Virus record (IMG/VR): IMGVR_UViG_3300043410_001535
Span: 1-25,104 of that record
From: a virus
DNA length: 25,104 bases
Direction: 5' to 3' (one strand)
Shown: piece after piece, positions 1 to 5,851 of the stretch
Numbering within the stretch: position 1 is the first letter of the stretch
Layout: each line of letters opens with the position of its first letter
Program-made: the position numbers and the translations under genes
Notes under the pieces: generated by a model
Databases searched by the model: none
The model's input: only the letters and a program-made list of their open reading frames with translations
Told to the model about the DNA's origin: nothing

Positions 1-136
1 GCCCCGTGAGATGGTAGCCTGTCAGCAGGCTAGCAATAGCCGCAACATTCTCCATGCTTTGCCGAACATTGCCGTACTTCGCTCCGCGCTCATTAAAGAT
101 TTTGGCGGATTCCGACATGATGTCGATGTATTCCAT
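1..136 (-). CDS. DUF6378-like phage protein, 3' part missing
   Basis: Only the first 45 residues lie in the window; the frame is open to the left edge. The start ATG at 136 is preceded on the minus strand by GAGGAG at a good distance. The visible part has an acidic start and then KYGNVRQSMENVAAIASLL, which resembles the N-terminus of DUF6378 proteins, small helical phage proteins distantly like MazG-type nucleotide hydrolases. It follows the 96-aa gene by about 10 nt and is the last visible gene of the leftward operon. The family call rests on a short stretch and is tentative; catalytic residues, if any, lie outside the window. Confidence 0.5.
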   Translation of the reverse strand, partial: MEYIDIMSESAKIFNERGAKYGNVRQSMENVAAIASLLTGYHLTG

Positions 137-147
137 TCGCTTTCTCC

Positions 148-438
148 TCACTCAAAGAAGGGTTTGATTTTGCCGATAAGCTGGCAGTTGATGATAACTT
201 CACCCCTATCTTCATATGATCGGGTGCCGTCAAACTTTGTCTTTGCGTTAAACTCACGCGCGACAATAAAGTCGCTTTGATGCAGGACGTTCAGTAGATC
301 TTGAAGATCTTTGGATTCCACCACTGCATATACATTTTGAAATGGCAAAATCACGCTGTCGTGCTCTTCTGATGGAAACTCGAGTCTAGCTTTTGGCCTG
401 ATCGACTTCGGTAGGTTCAACGTAAAAATGACCTTCAC
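148..438 (-). CDS. Hypothetical protein, 96 aa
   Basis: A GTG start at 438 overlaps the stop of the HNH gene (GTGA) and has AAGGAG six bases upstream, so translation is likely coupled. I do not recognise the family. The protein has a beta-rich N-terminus (KVIFTLNLP), a central run with LQDLLNVLHQSDFIVAREF, and a short C-terminus ending KIKPFFE. There is no signal peptide, membrane segment or cysteine motif. It sits between a nuclease and a DUF6378-like gene in the recombination operon, which suggests an early accessory role, but nothing in the protein itself shows a function. Confidence 0.7.
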   Translation of the reverse strand: MKVIFTLNLPKSIRPKARLEFPSEEHDSVILPFQNVYAVVESKDLQDLLNVLHQSDFIVAREFNAKTKFDGTRSYEDRGEVIINCQLIGKIKPFFE

Positions 439-782
439 TTTTCTCTCCTTACTACAGTTCCGTCCATTTTCCTTTTGAACGCTGAGTTTCTGCCTAATGG
501 CATAGGGGTTCGAGACTTTTTCGCCCCAACATGCTTTTGATGTATGCGCTTCACTTTGGCGATTAGGGGAGCGTCAACAGTGCTAGTGTGAACCCTGTGA
601 CACTTGCGATGAGCAACCAGCCAGTTAGTTGCATCATCCTTACCGCCAGCCTCCAAAGGAATATCGTGACTGACATCCCAATCCTCTCCGGGTACGACTT
701 TCATGCTGCATAGGTGGCAAATGCCTCCATGGTTCATGAATATGTCTGCCCTTATTTTTGCGGTTATGCGAACTCGTTTCAT
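435..782 (-). CDS. HNH endonuclease
   Basis: A 115-aa protein with a compact HNH nuclease fold. C22-x2-C25 and C61 probably form structural zinc ligands; the metal-binding core is H39-D40 followed by N53 and H58-RKCH-62. Basic segments at both ends could contact DNA. The start overlaps the upstream stop in an ATGA junction and has no clear Shine-Dalgarno, so it is probably read by coupled translation. HNH proteins in phages serve in packaging, homing or recombination. This one lies in the recombination operon far from the terminase, so a role in DNA processing is more likely than packaging, though that is inference. Confidence 0.85.
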   Translation of the reverse strand: MKRVRITAKIRADIFMNHGGICHLCSMKVVPGEDWDVSHDIPLEAGGKDDATNWLVAHRKCHRVHTSTVDAPLIAKVKRIHQKHVGAKKSRTPMPLGRNSAFKRKMDGTVVRREK

Positions 783-1021
783 TGTAGCGGCCCATCATAG
801 TCATGAACTTCGTGAATGCAGTCTCCGTATGCTTCGGTCAGAACTTGCTTCATGAATCCAAGAATGAGCGGCATTCCAATTACAGGTGGAACGCTTTCAA
901 TCATGTTGCTCATAATTGGCGCAAAAACATTGCAAACCATCTCAAAGCTTTGTCCATCCATAATGGTGCCAACGGCATCCGTCAGCTTTTCCTGCTTCTT
1001 CTGTTTTTTTGATTTGCTCAT
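779..1021 (-). CDS. Hypothetical protein, 80 aa
   Basis: Starts at ATG 1021 with GAGG seven bases upstream and ends in a 4-nt overlap with the HNH gene. The N-terminus is very basic (MSKSKKQKKQEK). The middle (IMSNMIESVPPVIGMPLILGFMKQVL) is hydrophobic and could be an amphipathic helix or weak membrane association. The end is acidic (HEVHDYDGPLQ). I recognise no family. Codon structure and tight spacing support a real gene of the leftward operon. Confidence 0.65.
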   Translation of the reverse strand: MSKSKKQKKQEKLTDAVGTIMDGQSFEMVCNVFAPIMSNMIESVPPVIGMPLILGFMKQVLTEAYGDCIHEVHDYDGPLQ

Positions 1022-1022
1022 A

Positions 1023-1340
1023 TCAAAGCCTCATCTCTGCTCGTTTAGTAGCGGTATGCGATTGCCATTCATGAAATTGCATCCTGATGTATTCAAGCTG
1101 CACTTTAAGTAGAGCTGCTTTTTCTCTAGCTTTTACCATGTTGGTCACAAACTCTAACCATTCTTCGGATGACTTCACGTTAAGCTCTGCGCGATTGACA
1201 GGCATGTCGCCCTGAGCCGCCATCATGCGGGCAAGGACCGCGCTCTTGGTTTCCTCAAGAAGGCTTGCTGCGGAATCTGCATCCACCCATTTTTTTGCTA
1301 CTAGTCTAAACTGTTCACTTAAGGGTCTCTCTTGGTCCAT
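1023..1340 (-). CDS. Conserved phage protein, 105 aa, helical
   Basis: Two ATGs are available, at 1346 and 1340. AGAGG ends eight bases before 1340 but only two before 1346, so 1340 is preferred. The gene starts inside the 3' end of the PD-(D/E)XK gene. The product is largely alpha-helical; its second half (EWLEFVTNMVKAREKAALLK, then QLEYIRMQFHEWQS) resembles a small protein often found beside Rad52 or RecT genes in alphaproteobacterial phages. No catalytic motif is visible. A helper or structural role in the recombination module is likely but unproven. Confidence 0.7.
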   Translation of the reverse strand: MDQERPLSEQFRLVAKKWVDADSAASLLEETKSAVLARMMAAQGDMPVNRAELNVKSSEEWLEFVTNMVKAREKAALLKVQLEYIRMQFHEWQSHTATKRAEMRL

Positions 1341-1824
1341 TTTCATTTCCTCTTAAAATAAGCGATCCGGTCATGTCGATGTATGCGTTATAGCGGACTG
1401 CTTTTCCGCCATTGATTGTCGCCTGCGTCTCTGTCTTCTCCGTGTATATGTCTGTTGTCCAGCCTGTGGTCGCTTTCCATAGTGACTTCACAAGAAGGAC
1501 ATCGGCTGAAGGAAAATACAGGAAACCTACAAAATCGGTGTGCATGGTTTTGGCTAGTTCAGCTCCTTCATCAATCTTCCTTTGCGTGACCAACCATCGT
1601 TTTTCGTAGGTCACTATGAAGTCAATGAAGGATATGCCGGGCCTCGATTTCTGCTCAACAACTCCTATCAGCTTCCTATCTTTGACGAGAACCGCATCGA
1701 CTACGCATGGCGCATCTTTGTCGGTAGAGGCATAGATTATATTCGGGTAATGGGAGGACCAGATCTCGATGGCCCGGTCCTCCCACTTCCTCGACTCCTG
1801 CCCCCTAGGAGTGAGGATGTCCAT
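1315..1824 (-). CDS. PD-(D/E)XK superfamily nuclease
   Basis: A 169-aa protein with the features of a PD-(D/E)XK nuclease core: an early helix with E20 (WEDRAIEIW), a beta strand carrying D43 (CVVDAVLVKD), and the E57-Q58-K59 triad in IGVVEQKSR. This fold cuts DNA with two acidic residues and a lysine around Mg2+. The C-terminal half is beta-rich with no second domain. It overlaps the 105-aa gene by about 26 nt and abuts the SSB-like gene. With Rad52, SSB and Gp157 nearby it may act as the exonuclease or resection partner of the annealase. It is shorter than lambda Exo, so the exact activity is uncertain. Confidence 0.7.
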   Translation of the reverse strand: MDILTPRGQESRKWEDRAIEIWSSHYPNIIYASTDKDAPCVVDAVLVKDRKLIGVVEQKSRPGISFIDFIVTYEKRWLVTQRKIDEGAELAKTMHTDFVGFLYFPSADVLLVKSLWKATTGWTTDIYTEKTETQATINGGKAVRYNAYIDMTGSLILRGNENGPRETLK

Positions 1825-2102
1825 CAGAATGGTAGATCGTCGCCGATCTCCTCGGCTGTTGACCGAGCAACAGGTTTAGATGCTGGGCGAGAGCCCTGCG
1901 CTCCATCACGCTGCTCAGGTTCTTTGATGTACAAGCGAACCTTGCCTTCCTTATCGCTAATAGGAAGCGCTACAAGCTCCATCGAGAACGATCCCCCATT
2001 CTTGTTGGGAAACATGGTTCCAATCTTTGTGAAGAAGCTCTTTTCATCGCCATTGCGGTCGATGTATTTGCTGACGGTCAGCACATCATAACGGTTAGCC
2101 AT
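1824..2102 (-). CDS. SSB-like protein with acidic DDLPF tail
   Basis: A 92-aa protein. Its N-terminal two thirds are beta-rich (KSFFTKIGTMFPNKNGGSFS, then ELVALPISDKEGKVRLYIKE), followed by a polar linker and the terminal DDLPF. An acidic tail ending in Pro-Phe is the protein-interaction tip of bacterial and phage single-strand binding proteins. The body is shorter than E. coli SSB and resembles the compact OB-fold-like proteins seen next to Rad52 in alphaproteobacterial phages. It probably coats ssDNA during annealing and replication. Its start lies in a repeated junction sequence shared with the next upstream gene. Confidence 0.7.
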   Translation of the reverse strand: MANRYDVLTVSKYIDRNGDEKSFFTKIGTMFPNKNGGSFSMELVALPISDKEGKVRLYIKEPEQRDGAQGSRPASKPVARSTAEEIGDDLPF

Positions 2103-2136
2103 TTACGTTCTCTCCTGCTTTCAGTTTTTCTCTCTG
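2095..2136 (-). repeat. Repeated gene-junction sequence, copy 2
   Basis: On the minus strand this junction (HTH gene end to SSB start) contains AGCAGGAGA and then AATGGCTAA. It matches the Rad52/HTH junction at 2330-2372 at roughly 29 of 36 positions. Both encode a tail of the form K-L-x-A-G-E-x-V-N-G-stop, whose GGA-GAx codons double as the Shine-Dalgarno for the next ATG-GCT-AAY start. Confidence 0.7.
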
Positions 2137-2337
2137 AGCTTTTACTTCTGCTGCGATGTCTTCTGGCCGCTCTCCATTCCTCACGCGCTCATAATGTGAA
2201 AATGGAACTTTGTAGCTTCGTCCAAACTTGATTGAAAACCCCAGATTGTCTCGGCAAACTCGCCAAGCCACCGTTCTTTCTTCTCCAAGAAGATTGGCTA
2301 ATTCTTTTGTCGATAAGAATTTCTCTGGATTAGCCAT
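2095..2337 (-). CDS. Small HTH DNA-binding protein (excisionase-like)
   Basis: An 80-aa protein opening with FLSTKELANLLGEERTVAWR, a predicted helix-turn-helix like MerR/excisionase family proteins. A basic beta-hairpin region (FSIKFGRSYKVPFSHY) could form the wing. The C-terminal helix is charged (EDIAAEVKAQREKLKAGEN). It lies between Rad52 and the SSB-like gene with 8-nt overlaps on both sides. Position suggests a recombination accessory or regulator; an excisionase role is possible, but no integrase is in view. Its last residues and the start of the next gene mirror the junction just upstream. Confidence 0.65.
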   Translation of the reverse strand: MANPEKFLSTKELANLLGEERTVAWRVCRDNLGFSIKFGRSYKVPFSHYERVRNGERPEDIAAEVKAQREKLKAGENVNG

Positions 2338-2372
2338 TGACTGTTTCTCCTGCTGCTAGTTTTTTGCCATGC
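2330..2372 (-). repeat. Repeated gene-junction sequence, copy 1
   Basis: End of the Rad52 gene and start of the HTH gene. Reading on the minus strand it shows an A-rich run, AGCAGGAGA, and AATGGCTAA, as in the copy at 2095-2136. The downstream start follows the internal AGGAG by about nine bases. Confidence 0.7.
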
Positions 2373-2989
2373 TTTACGAACAACCCATAAAGCTTCTCAA
2401 ACTCTTCAGTTCCCTCAACAAGGCCTATGCTCTTGCGAAAGTCCGCTGTCTGTTTCCACCATTTGCGGAGAGCCACAGTTGTTTGCATGCGAAGTATTTC
2501 GTCCACCATCGCTTGCAAGTCAGTCGGCTGCATCTTTTCTGGTTGCGCTTCAACAACCTGCTTTTGCTCCTTGTCGTATAGCGCCAATCCAAATGGATTC
2601 CCAAAAGTCATCAGTGCGCGTTTCATTGCGTCAGTTTCAGCTTCCTTAATAGCTGACTCGTGAGCAAGGCCGCAGTCTGCATCAATGCCGTGACCGCTTC
2701 CCATACCATCGCGGATAACGTCACCAACAATAATGCGACAACGCACGATATAACTAACGCTCCACCCATCACGACCATCACGACCGATTTTGCGAGGTCT
2801 TTCAGAGACGAGGCGAATGTCAACGGTTTCCCGGTGCCATCCGTCAAAGTTAAAAATTCGGTTAGCTTCAGCGATCGCATGCCAGCCCTCAATGTATGAA
2901 AGGGATCGCCCGGATTGATTGCGCTCTTTCACATGCGAGCGATCTAGCGGCGCTGAGAGCGCATTCTTCTGCCTGTCTGTAAACATCAT
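2330..2989 (-). CDS. Rad52-family single-strand annealing protein
   Basis: A 219-aa protein. The N-terminal 140 residues match the Rad52/22 annealase pattern: GRSLSYIEGWHAIAEANRIF (about 27-46) followed by FDGW, a beta-hairpin region, then a Gly-rich loop (GSGHGIDAD), and a basic helix (KEAETDAMKRALMTFGNPFG). The family anneals complementary ssDNA for phage recombination and circularisation. The remaining 75 residues are helical with paired Trp (RKWWKQTADFRK) and resemble a separate protein-interaction tail. Two start ATGs exist (2989, 2986); 2989 overlaps the Gp157 stop in an ATGA junction and is preferred. Confidence 0.9.
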   Translation of the reverse strand: MMFTDRQKNALSAPLDRSHVKERNQSGRSLSYIEGWHAIAEANRIFNFDGWHRETVDIRLVSERPRKIGRDGRDGWSVSYIVRCRIIVGDVIRDGMGSGHGIDADCGLAHESAIKEAETDAMKRALMTFGNPFGLALYDKEQKQVVEAQPEKMQPTDLQAMVDEILRMQTTVALRKWWKQTADFRKSIGLVEGTEEFEKLYGLFVKHGKKLAAGETVNG

Positions 2990-3474
2990 CCTATCCTTAT
3001 GGTTTCGCTACCGTTGTCTAACGTGGCACCCGGAACTGAGAATCCCGCCGCTAAGGCCTCTTTGATGGCTGTCTTTGAGACCTCGCGCTTAATTTTGCAA
3101 AGCGTATCAGGGATCAACGATTCATCAATGATCTGAACAGCAGGCCCGCGACGACTAATGCTGATTGTAGCTTCCGGGAACTTCAGTTTTCGAAGATCCG
3201 CAAGCTGCATGATCGACATCATTACGTCGCGCAATGACTGCTGACGATTCCGAAATGAGGCTCGCCTAGTGGCAAGCTTGTCGATGCGGGCCTTGGTTGC
3301 TTCAACAAGGCCATCGGCCTCGCGTTCTTCGGATAGAAGCCGCTCCATGATCTCATGAAGATTTGTGCTTCCTTCCAGCATGTCGGCTCGAAGATCTTCG
3401 TCTTCAGCTAGTTCCGGGTGCCGGTCCATCATCAGACCGATTTGCATTTTTAACTGAGCTATATCTGTTTTCAT
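2986..3474 (-). CDS. Siphovirus Gp157-like protein
   Basis: A 162-aa protein matching the Gp157 family (PF05565) in length and layout: a long N-terminal coiled coil (about 1-95, rich in Glu/Leu/Arg) followed by a small beta domain containing LKFPEATISISRRGPAVQII, then a C-terminal strand with ATLDNGSETIRIG. The family is widespread in phage recombination modules. Its molecular role is not well defined, although it was first linked to phage resistance in Streptococcus thermophilus. It is the first gene of the leftward operon, with GGAGG seven bases before the ATG. Expression likely starts from the promoter candidate at 3497-3526. Confidence 0.88.
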   Translation of the reverse strand: MKTDIAQLKMQIGLMMDRHPELAEDEDLRADMLEGSTNLHEIMERLLSEEREADGLVEATKARIDKLATRRASFRNRQQSLRDVMMSIMQLADLRKLKFPEATISISRRGPAVQIIDESLIPDTLCKIKREVSKTAIKEALAAGFSVPGATLDNGSETIRIG

Positions 3475-3496
3475 CTCATCCTCCGATGATTCCTTA

Positions 3497-3526
3497 TAGC
3501 TACGATGATTTGGGGAAGGCGGTCAA
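3497..3526 (-). promoter_or_regulatory. Candidate leftward early promoter
   Basis: On the minus strand a TTGACC -35 box (3526-3521) is followed after 18 bp by TAGCTA (3502-3497). It lies 23 bp upstream of the Gp157 start and its strong GGAGG site. The -10 box is imperfect. Position in the divergent gap between the leftward operon and the Cro-like gene makes it the natural place for the early promoter. Confidence 0.4.
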
Positions 3527-3568
3527 GCGCAGTATTTACAAATCACACAGGTTCTATATGATGTGCTC

Positions 3569-3763
3569 ATGAAACGTGATCCAATCCTTACTGAGGTGTT
3601 TGCCGCATATGGCAGCGCCTCCTCGCTTTCCCGGACACTTGGCATCTCGCGTCAATGCGTCGGCCAATGGAAACGGATTCCTCTGAAATATGTGCGCGAT
3701 GTCGCCAAGCGCACTGGGATATCTCCGGATCGATTGAGGCCAGACGTCTATGCCGAAATCTAA
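3569..3763 (+). CDS. Cro/YdaS-like repressor
   Basis: A 64-aa helix-turn-helix protein. GSASSLSRTLGISRQCVGQW (about 15-34) is the HTH and the C-terminus ISPDRLRPDVYAEI matches the Cro/YdaS type, where LRPDxY is characteristic. These proteins bind operators in the divergent control region and decide between lytic and repressed states. I prefer ATG 3569 over GTG 3563. Neither has a Shine-Dalgarno, and a TATATG box ends only nine bases before the ATG, so a leaderless message is possible. It is divergent to the recombination operon. No large CI-type repressor is seen in this window. Confidence 0.75.
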   Translation: MKRDPILTEVFAAYGSASSLSRTLGISRQCVGQWKRIPLKYVRDVAKRTGISPDRLRPDVYAEI

Positions 3764-3974
3764 AGCAGCACCTCGCCCGGTGGTGACACCGCAACAAGTC
3801 CTTCGCGCCTTCCTGAGCGGTAAAAATACGCACGAGATTGCAGCGCAGTTTCAGATTCGCGAACCGGACGCATACAAGCTTCTGACCCTATCCCGAGATG
3901 CTTTGAGGCTGTTCAGTGCTGAAGATCGAGATACCCTTCCCCCCGAGCATGAACCGCCTGTGGCGATCCGCTAA
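3750..3974 (+). CDS. Small HTH-like protein, 74 aa
   Basis: Starts inside the end of the Cro-like gene (14-nt overlap) and overlaps the RusA gene by 59 nt. The segment VTPQQVLRAFLSGKNTHEIA and following QFQIREPDAYKLL looks like a helix-turn-helix of the kind found in phage regulators. The Pro-rich C-terminus (LPPEHEPPVAIR) falls in the overlap with RusA. A later internal stop position would have been expected if this were only a shadow. I call it a probable gene of unknown regulatory role. Confidence 0.5.
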   Translation: MPKSKAAPRPVVTPQQVLRAFLSGKNTHEIAAQFQIREPDAYKLLTLSRDALRLFSAEDRDTLPPEHEPPVAIR

Positions 3975-4266
3975 AGGCGGCGGCGTCTATCGGTCGCCGG
4001 AATACACAAAATGGAAACAGCAGGCTGGCTGGGTGATCGCCTCTCAGTGCCGCTCAGAGCGCCTTGGAGGGCCATTCAAGCTCACCATGCTGGTAGTACC
4101 GCCCGACAAGCGGCACAGGGATCTGGACAACCTCCTGAAGGCTTCTTTGGATGCCTTAGCTGGGGCTGGAGTTATAGCGAATGACCGGCATTGCCGGTGG
4201 ATCGAGGCGCGCTGGGTCGAGGACGGCGCTCCTTGCACACTGATCCTCGAAAGCTTAGGGGACTAA
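3916..4266 (+). CDS. rusA: RusA-family Holliday junction resolvase
   Basis: A 116-aa protein matching RusA in length and motifs. It opens with IEIPFPPSMNRLWR, the standard start of the family, which supports the GTG start at 3916 with a GAGG upstream. The acidic metal-binding cluster is visible as D69-x-D71-N72 with K75, D79 and D90 (HRDLDNLLKASLDAL, then VIANDRHCRW). RusA dimers cut Holliday junctions symmetrically, resolving branched DNA from Rad52-type annealing and replication. It lies in the rightward early operon and directly precedes the GapR-like gene. Confidence 0.92.
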   Translation: MLKIEIPFPPSMNRLWRSAKGGGVYRSPEYTKWKQQAGWVIASQCRSERLGGPFKLTMLVVPPDKRHRDLDNLLKASLDALAGAGVIANDRHCRWIEARWVEDGAPCTLILESLGD

Positions 4267-4268
4267 GA

Positions 4269-4550
4269 ATGAACGATATCGGCGATAATCATACCAAGGA
4301 TCTGATCCGCATCATCGAACGCATTGAGCGGCTTGAGGAAGAAAAGAAGCAGCTATCTGCTGACATCGGCGACATCTACAAGGAATCTAAAGGTCGCGGT
4401 TATGATGCCGCTGCACTGAAGGAAATCATCAAAATCCGCCGCGAAGATCCCAGCAAGCGCGAGGCTCGCGAGACAATGGTAGATGTCTACATGCGGGCGA
4501 TCAGTGGTTGGGAAACCACTCCGCTTGGGAAAACTTCTCAAGCCGACTGA
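4269..4550 (+). CDS. GapR-like nucleoid-associated protein (DUF2312)
   Basis: A 93-aa protein from ATG 4269, three bases past the RusA stop. It opens with DLIRIIERIERLEEEKKQLS, then ADIGDIYKESKGRGYDAAAL and KEIIKIRREDPSKREA, the characteristic DUF2312/GapR pattern: an N-terminal coiled coil followed by a basic helical segment. In Caulobacter, GapR forms a tetramer that clamps overtwisted DNA ahead of replication and transcription and stimulates topoisomerases. The family is essentially alphaproteobacterial, so this gene is one of the best pointers to the host. A DnaA box and promoter follow immediately. Confidence 0.85.
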   Translation: MNDIGDNHTKDLIRIIERIERLEEEKKQLSADIGDIYKESKGRGYDAAALKEIIKIRREDPSKREARETMVDVYMRAISGWETTPLGKTSQAD

Positions 4551-4556
4551 AAATAA

Positions 4557-4565
4557 TTATCCACA
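4557..4565 (+). promoter_or_regulatory. Perfect consensus DnaA box (TTATCCACA)
   Basis: A 9/9 match to the bacterial DnaA box lies seven bases after the GapR-like stop and just upstream of the operator/promoter at 4571-4609. A second perfect box lies at 9128-9136 on the other strand. Candidate readers are host DnaA or the phage DnaA domain IV-like protein at 8302-8856. Confidence 0.7.
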
Positions 4566-4570
4566 GGGGG

Positions 4571-4609
4571 GCATGACGAGTTGACATGCTCCCCGATTTG
4601 GGACTATCT
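4571..4609 (+). promoter_or_regulatory. Promoter with palindromic operator, module 1
   Basis: TTGACA (4581-4586), 17 bp, CTATCT (4604-4609) forms a strong sigma70-type promoter. The -35 lies inside an inverted repeat, GGCATG and CATGCTCC arms around ACGAGTTGA. The 23 bases 4571-4593 are identical to 4953-4975 in module 2. A regulator binding the repeat would cover the -35 box. Confidence 0.7.
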
Positions 4610-4618
4610 TCTGTTCAT

Positions 4619-4634
4619 GGGGTTGGATTACCCC
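4619..4634 (+). other. Leader RNA hairpin, module 1
   Basis: GGGGT (4619-4623), loop TGGATT, ACCCC (4630-4634). The predicted transcription start is near 4616, so the hairpin would be at the 5' end of the message, eight bases before AGGAG. Confidence 0.55.
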
Positions 4635-4652
4635 GCAACACAGGAGATGGAT

Positions 4653-4940
4653 ATGTCCAACATTGCTTCCCTCGCTGACCGCTACGCTGACATCAAGGCT
4701 GAGATCGAAGGTCTGAATCTTCTTCTTGAAGAGGTTCGCACAGAGATATTGAAGACCGGCTACGCTGAACTGGTCGGCACCCGCTCCATCGTCAATGTTT
4801 CGATGTCTGAGCCCAACCGCTTCGACTCTGCCGCCGCTAAGAAGCTGCTCACCGAAGAGCAGATCGCGGCCTGCACCAAGCGCGGCAAACTTCAGTATGC
4901 TCTGACCATCAAGGGCGTGAAGGCCCCGGTTTTTGCCTAA
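4653..4940 (+). CDS. Hypothetical phage protein, 95 aa
   Basis: ATG 4653 is chosen because AGGAG (4642-4646) is six bases upstream; an ATG at 4647 would touch it. The protein begins with a coiled-coil-like helix (LADRYADIKAEIEGLNLLLE) and continues into a small domain with VSMSEPNRFDSAAAKKLL and a TEEQIAACTK helix. The arrangement, a helix plus small mixed domain, recalls the C-terminal part of Gp157-type proteins, but this is only a loose likeness. It stands alone behind its own promoter, which is a near copy of that of the next gene. Confidence 0.75.
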   Translation: MSNIASLADRYADIKAEIEGLNLLLEEVRTEILKTGYAELVGTRSIVNVSMSEPNRFDSAAAKKLLTEEQIAACTKRGKLQYALTIKGVKAPVFA

Positions 4941-4946
4941 TAAATA

Positions 4947-4991
4947 TCGGGAGCATGACGAGTTGACATGCTCCCGAATCATCTGTAGGAT
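4947..4991 (+). promoter_or_regulatory. Promoter with palindromic operator, module 2
   Basis: An 11-bp perfect inverted repeat, TCGGGAGCATG (4947-4957) and CATGCTCCCGA (4967-4977) around ACGAGTTGA, contains the -35 TTGACA (4963-4968). TAGGAT (4986-4991) follows after 17 bp. The central 23 bases match module 1 exactly. Confidence 0.75.
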
Positions 4992-4999
4992 ACATTCAT

Positions 5000-5013
5000 G
5001 GGTTGGATAACCC
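5000..5013 (+). other. Leader RNA hairpin, module 2
   Basis: GGGTT, tetraloop GGAT, AACCC. Like module 1 it follows a shared TTCATGGG sequence and sits near the expected 5' end of the transcript, about ten bases before AGGAG. Confidence 0.55.
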
Positions 5014-5034
5014 GGCACTAACAGGAGCAAAACA

Positions 5035-5265
5035 ATGGCTTTCAACGTGAACCTCAAGGAATATGGCGACTGCACCTTCGATAACCTTTATGAGGCTTTC
5101 GAGATGTCTTCCTCGATCTATGACCGTAAACCTACCGACCAAGACATTTATGACCTCATTGATCTTTCACACAAGCTTTACAACCGTCTGCCTCTTTCCC
5201 TCACCGGCAAGCAGATCGACGATGTTGTTCATCGCATCCTTCATCCCGAAAATTACGAGGATTAA
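5035..5265 (+). CDS. Hypothetical protein, 76 aa
   Basis: Has AGGAG eight bases before ATG 5035 and is driven by the module 2 promoter. The protein is acidic and mostly helical, with many Asp and Tyr (YEAFEMSSSIYDRKPTDQD, then IYDLIDLSHKLYNRLPLSLT). It ends in HPENYED. I recognise no family; there is no cysteine motif or membrane segment. Small acidic early phage proteins of this type often inhibit host enzymes, but nothing here shows a target. Confidence 0.7.
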   Translation: MAFNVNLKEYGDCTFDNLYEAFEMSSSIYDRKPTDQDIYDLIDLSHKLYNRLPLSLTGKQIDDVVHRILHPENYED

Positions 5266-5304
5266 TCTTCGACAAACTTCAACAAACACCAACAGGAGCA
5301 AATT

Positions 5305-5655
5305 ATGAAAATCATCGTCACCTATGATCCGCCTGCCGTTCCCTCTAACTGCTTTGATTGGTGCGCTGTTGATGACAGCACCTACGGCGGCGAACCCAGT
5401 GATCCGATTGGGTATGGCCCAACTCGCGAGGCTGCAATTCTTGAACTGATCAATCAATTTGCTGATGATCTGTTTCCGGAAATTCCTAGCACTGACCTGT
5501 GCAGCACAATCAACCCGGCGCTCTGGTCAGCGTTCTGCACCCTCAAAATGCGTCCGCAAGAGCCGTCTAATGTCTGGACGGAATCCGATGTCATGCAGTC
5601 CATTGATCAGATGTATGAGGCTTTCTTCAATGCCCGCACAGCAGCCCCTGTCTAA
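5305..5655 (+). CDS. Conserved phage protein, 116 aa
   Basis: AGGAG is seven bases before ATG 5305. The N-terminus (VTYDPPAVPSNCFDWCAVDD, then STYGGEPSDPIGYG) resembles a small domain found in many phage proteins, where a YDPPP...FDW...D motif is followed by a Gly-rich IGYGPT turn and a helix (REAAILELINQF). The second half (WSAFCTLKMR, ESDVMQSIDQMYEAFFNA) seems to be an added helical region. The role is unknown. It is the last gene that clearly follows the two operator modules, and its end overlaps the next HTH gene by 26 nt. Confidence 0.7.
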   Translation: MKIIVTYDPPAVPSNCFDWCAVDDSTYGGEPSDPIGYGPTREAAILELINQFADDLFPEIPSTDLCSTINPALWSAFCTLKMRPQEPSNVWTESDVMQSIDQMYEAFFNARTAAPV

Positions 5656-5839
5656 TCGAGAGATCCTCAATGGGCTTCTCTGGCAGCTTAATCTTGTTAA
5701 TGTTGAGGCCGCTGAATTGTGCGGAGTCAGCGAGCGGACAATCTATCGTTGGCTGTCAGGAGATTCCAAAGTTCCGCCCGGCATTATCAAAATGCTTCAG
5801 ATGACTTTGGACTTGCGGAAGCGCGACACAAAGGCGTAA
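5630..5839 (+). CDS. HTH regulator, 69 aa
   Basis: ATG 5630 has GAGG nine bases upstream and lies inside the previous gene. Residues about 18-45 (QLNLVNVEAAELCGVSERTI and YRWLSGDSKVP) form a clear helix-turn-helix of the XRE/Cro style, with the recognition helix SERTIYRWL. A helix follows (GIIKMLQMTLDLRKRD). It is a likely DNA-binding regulator of the early or replication genes. It is followed by a strong hairpin at 5852-5883, so this looks like the end of a transcription unit. Confidence 0.7.
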   Translation: MPAQQPLSNREILNGLLWQLNLVNVEAAELCGVSERTIYRWLSGDSKVPPGIIKMLQMTLDLRKRDTKA

Positions 5840-5851
5840 TATACAAAGATT

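Noticed and set aside
4557-5075. 172-aa minus-strand frame across the two operator modules
   Set aside because: It runs through two promoters, leaders and a plausible plus-strand gene; no Shine-Dalgarno, no family.
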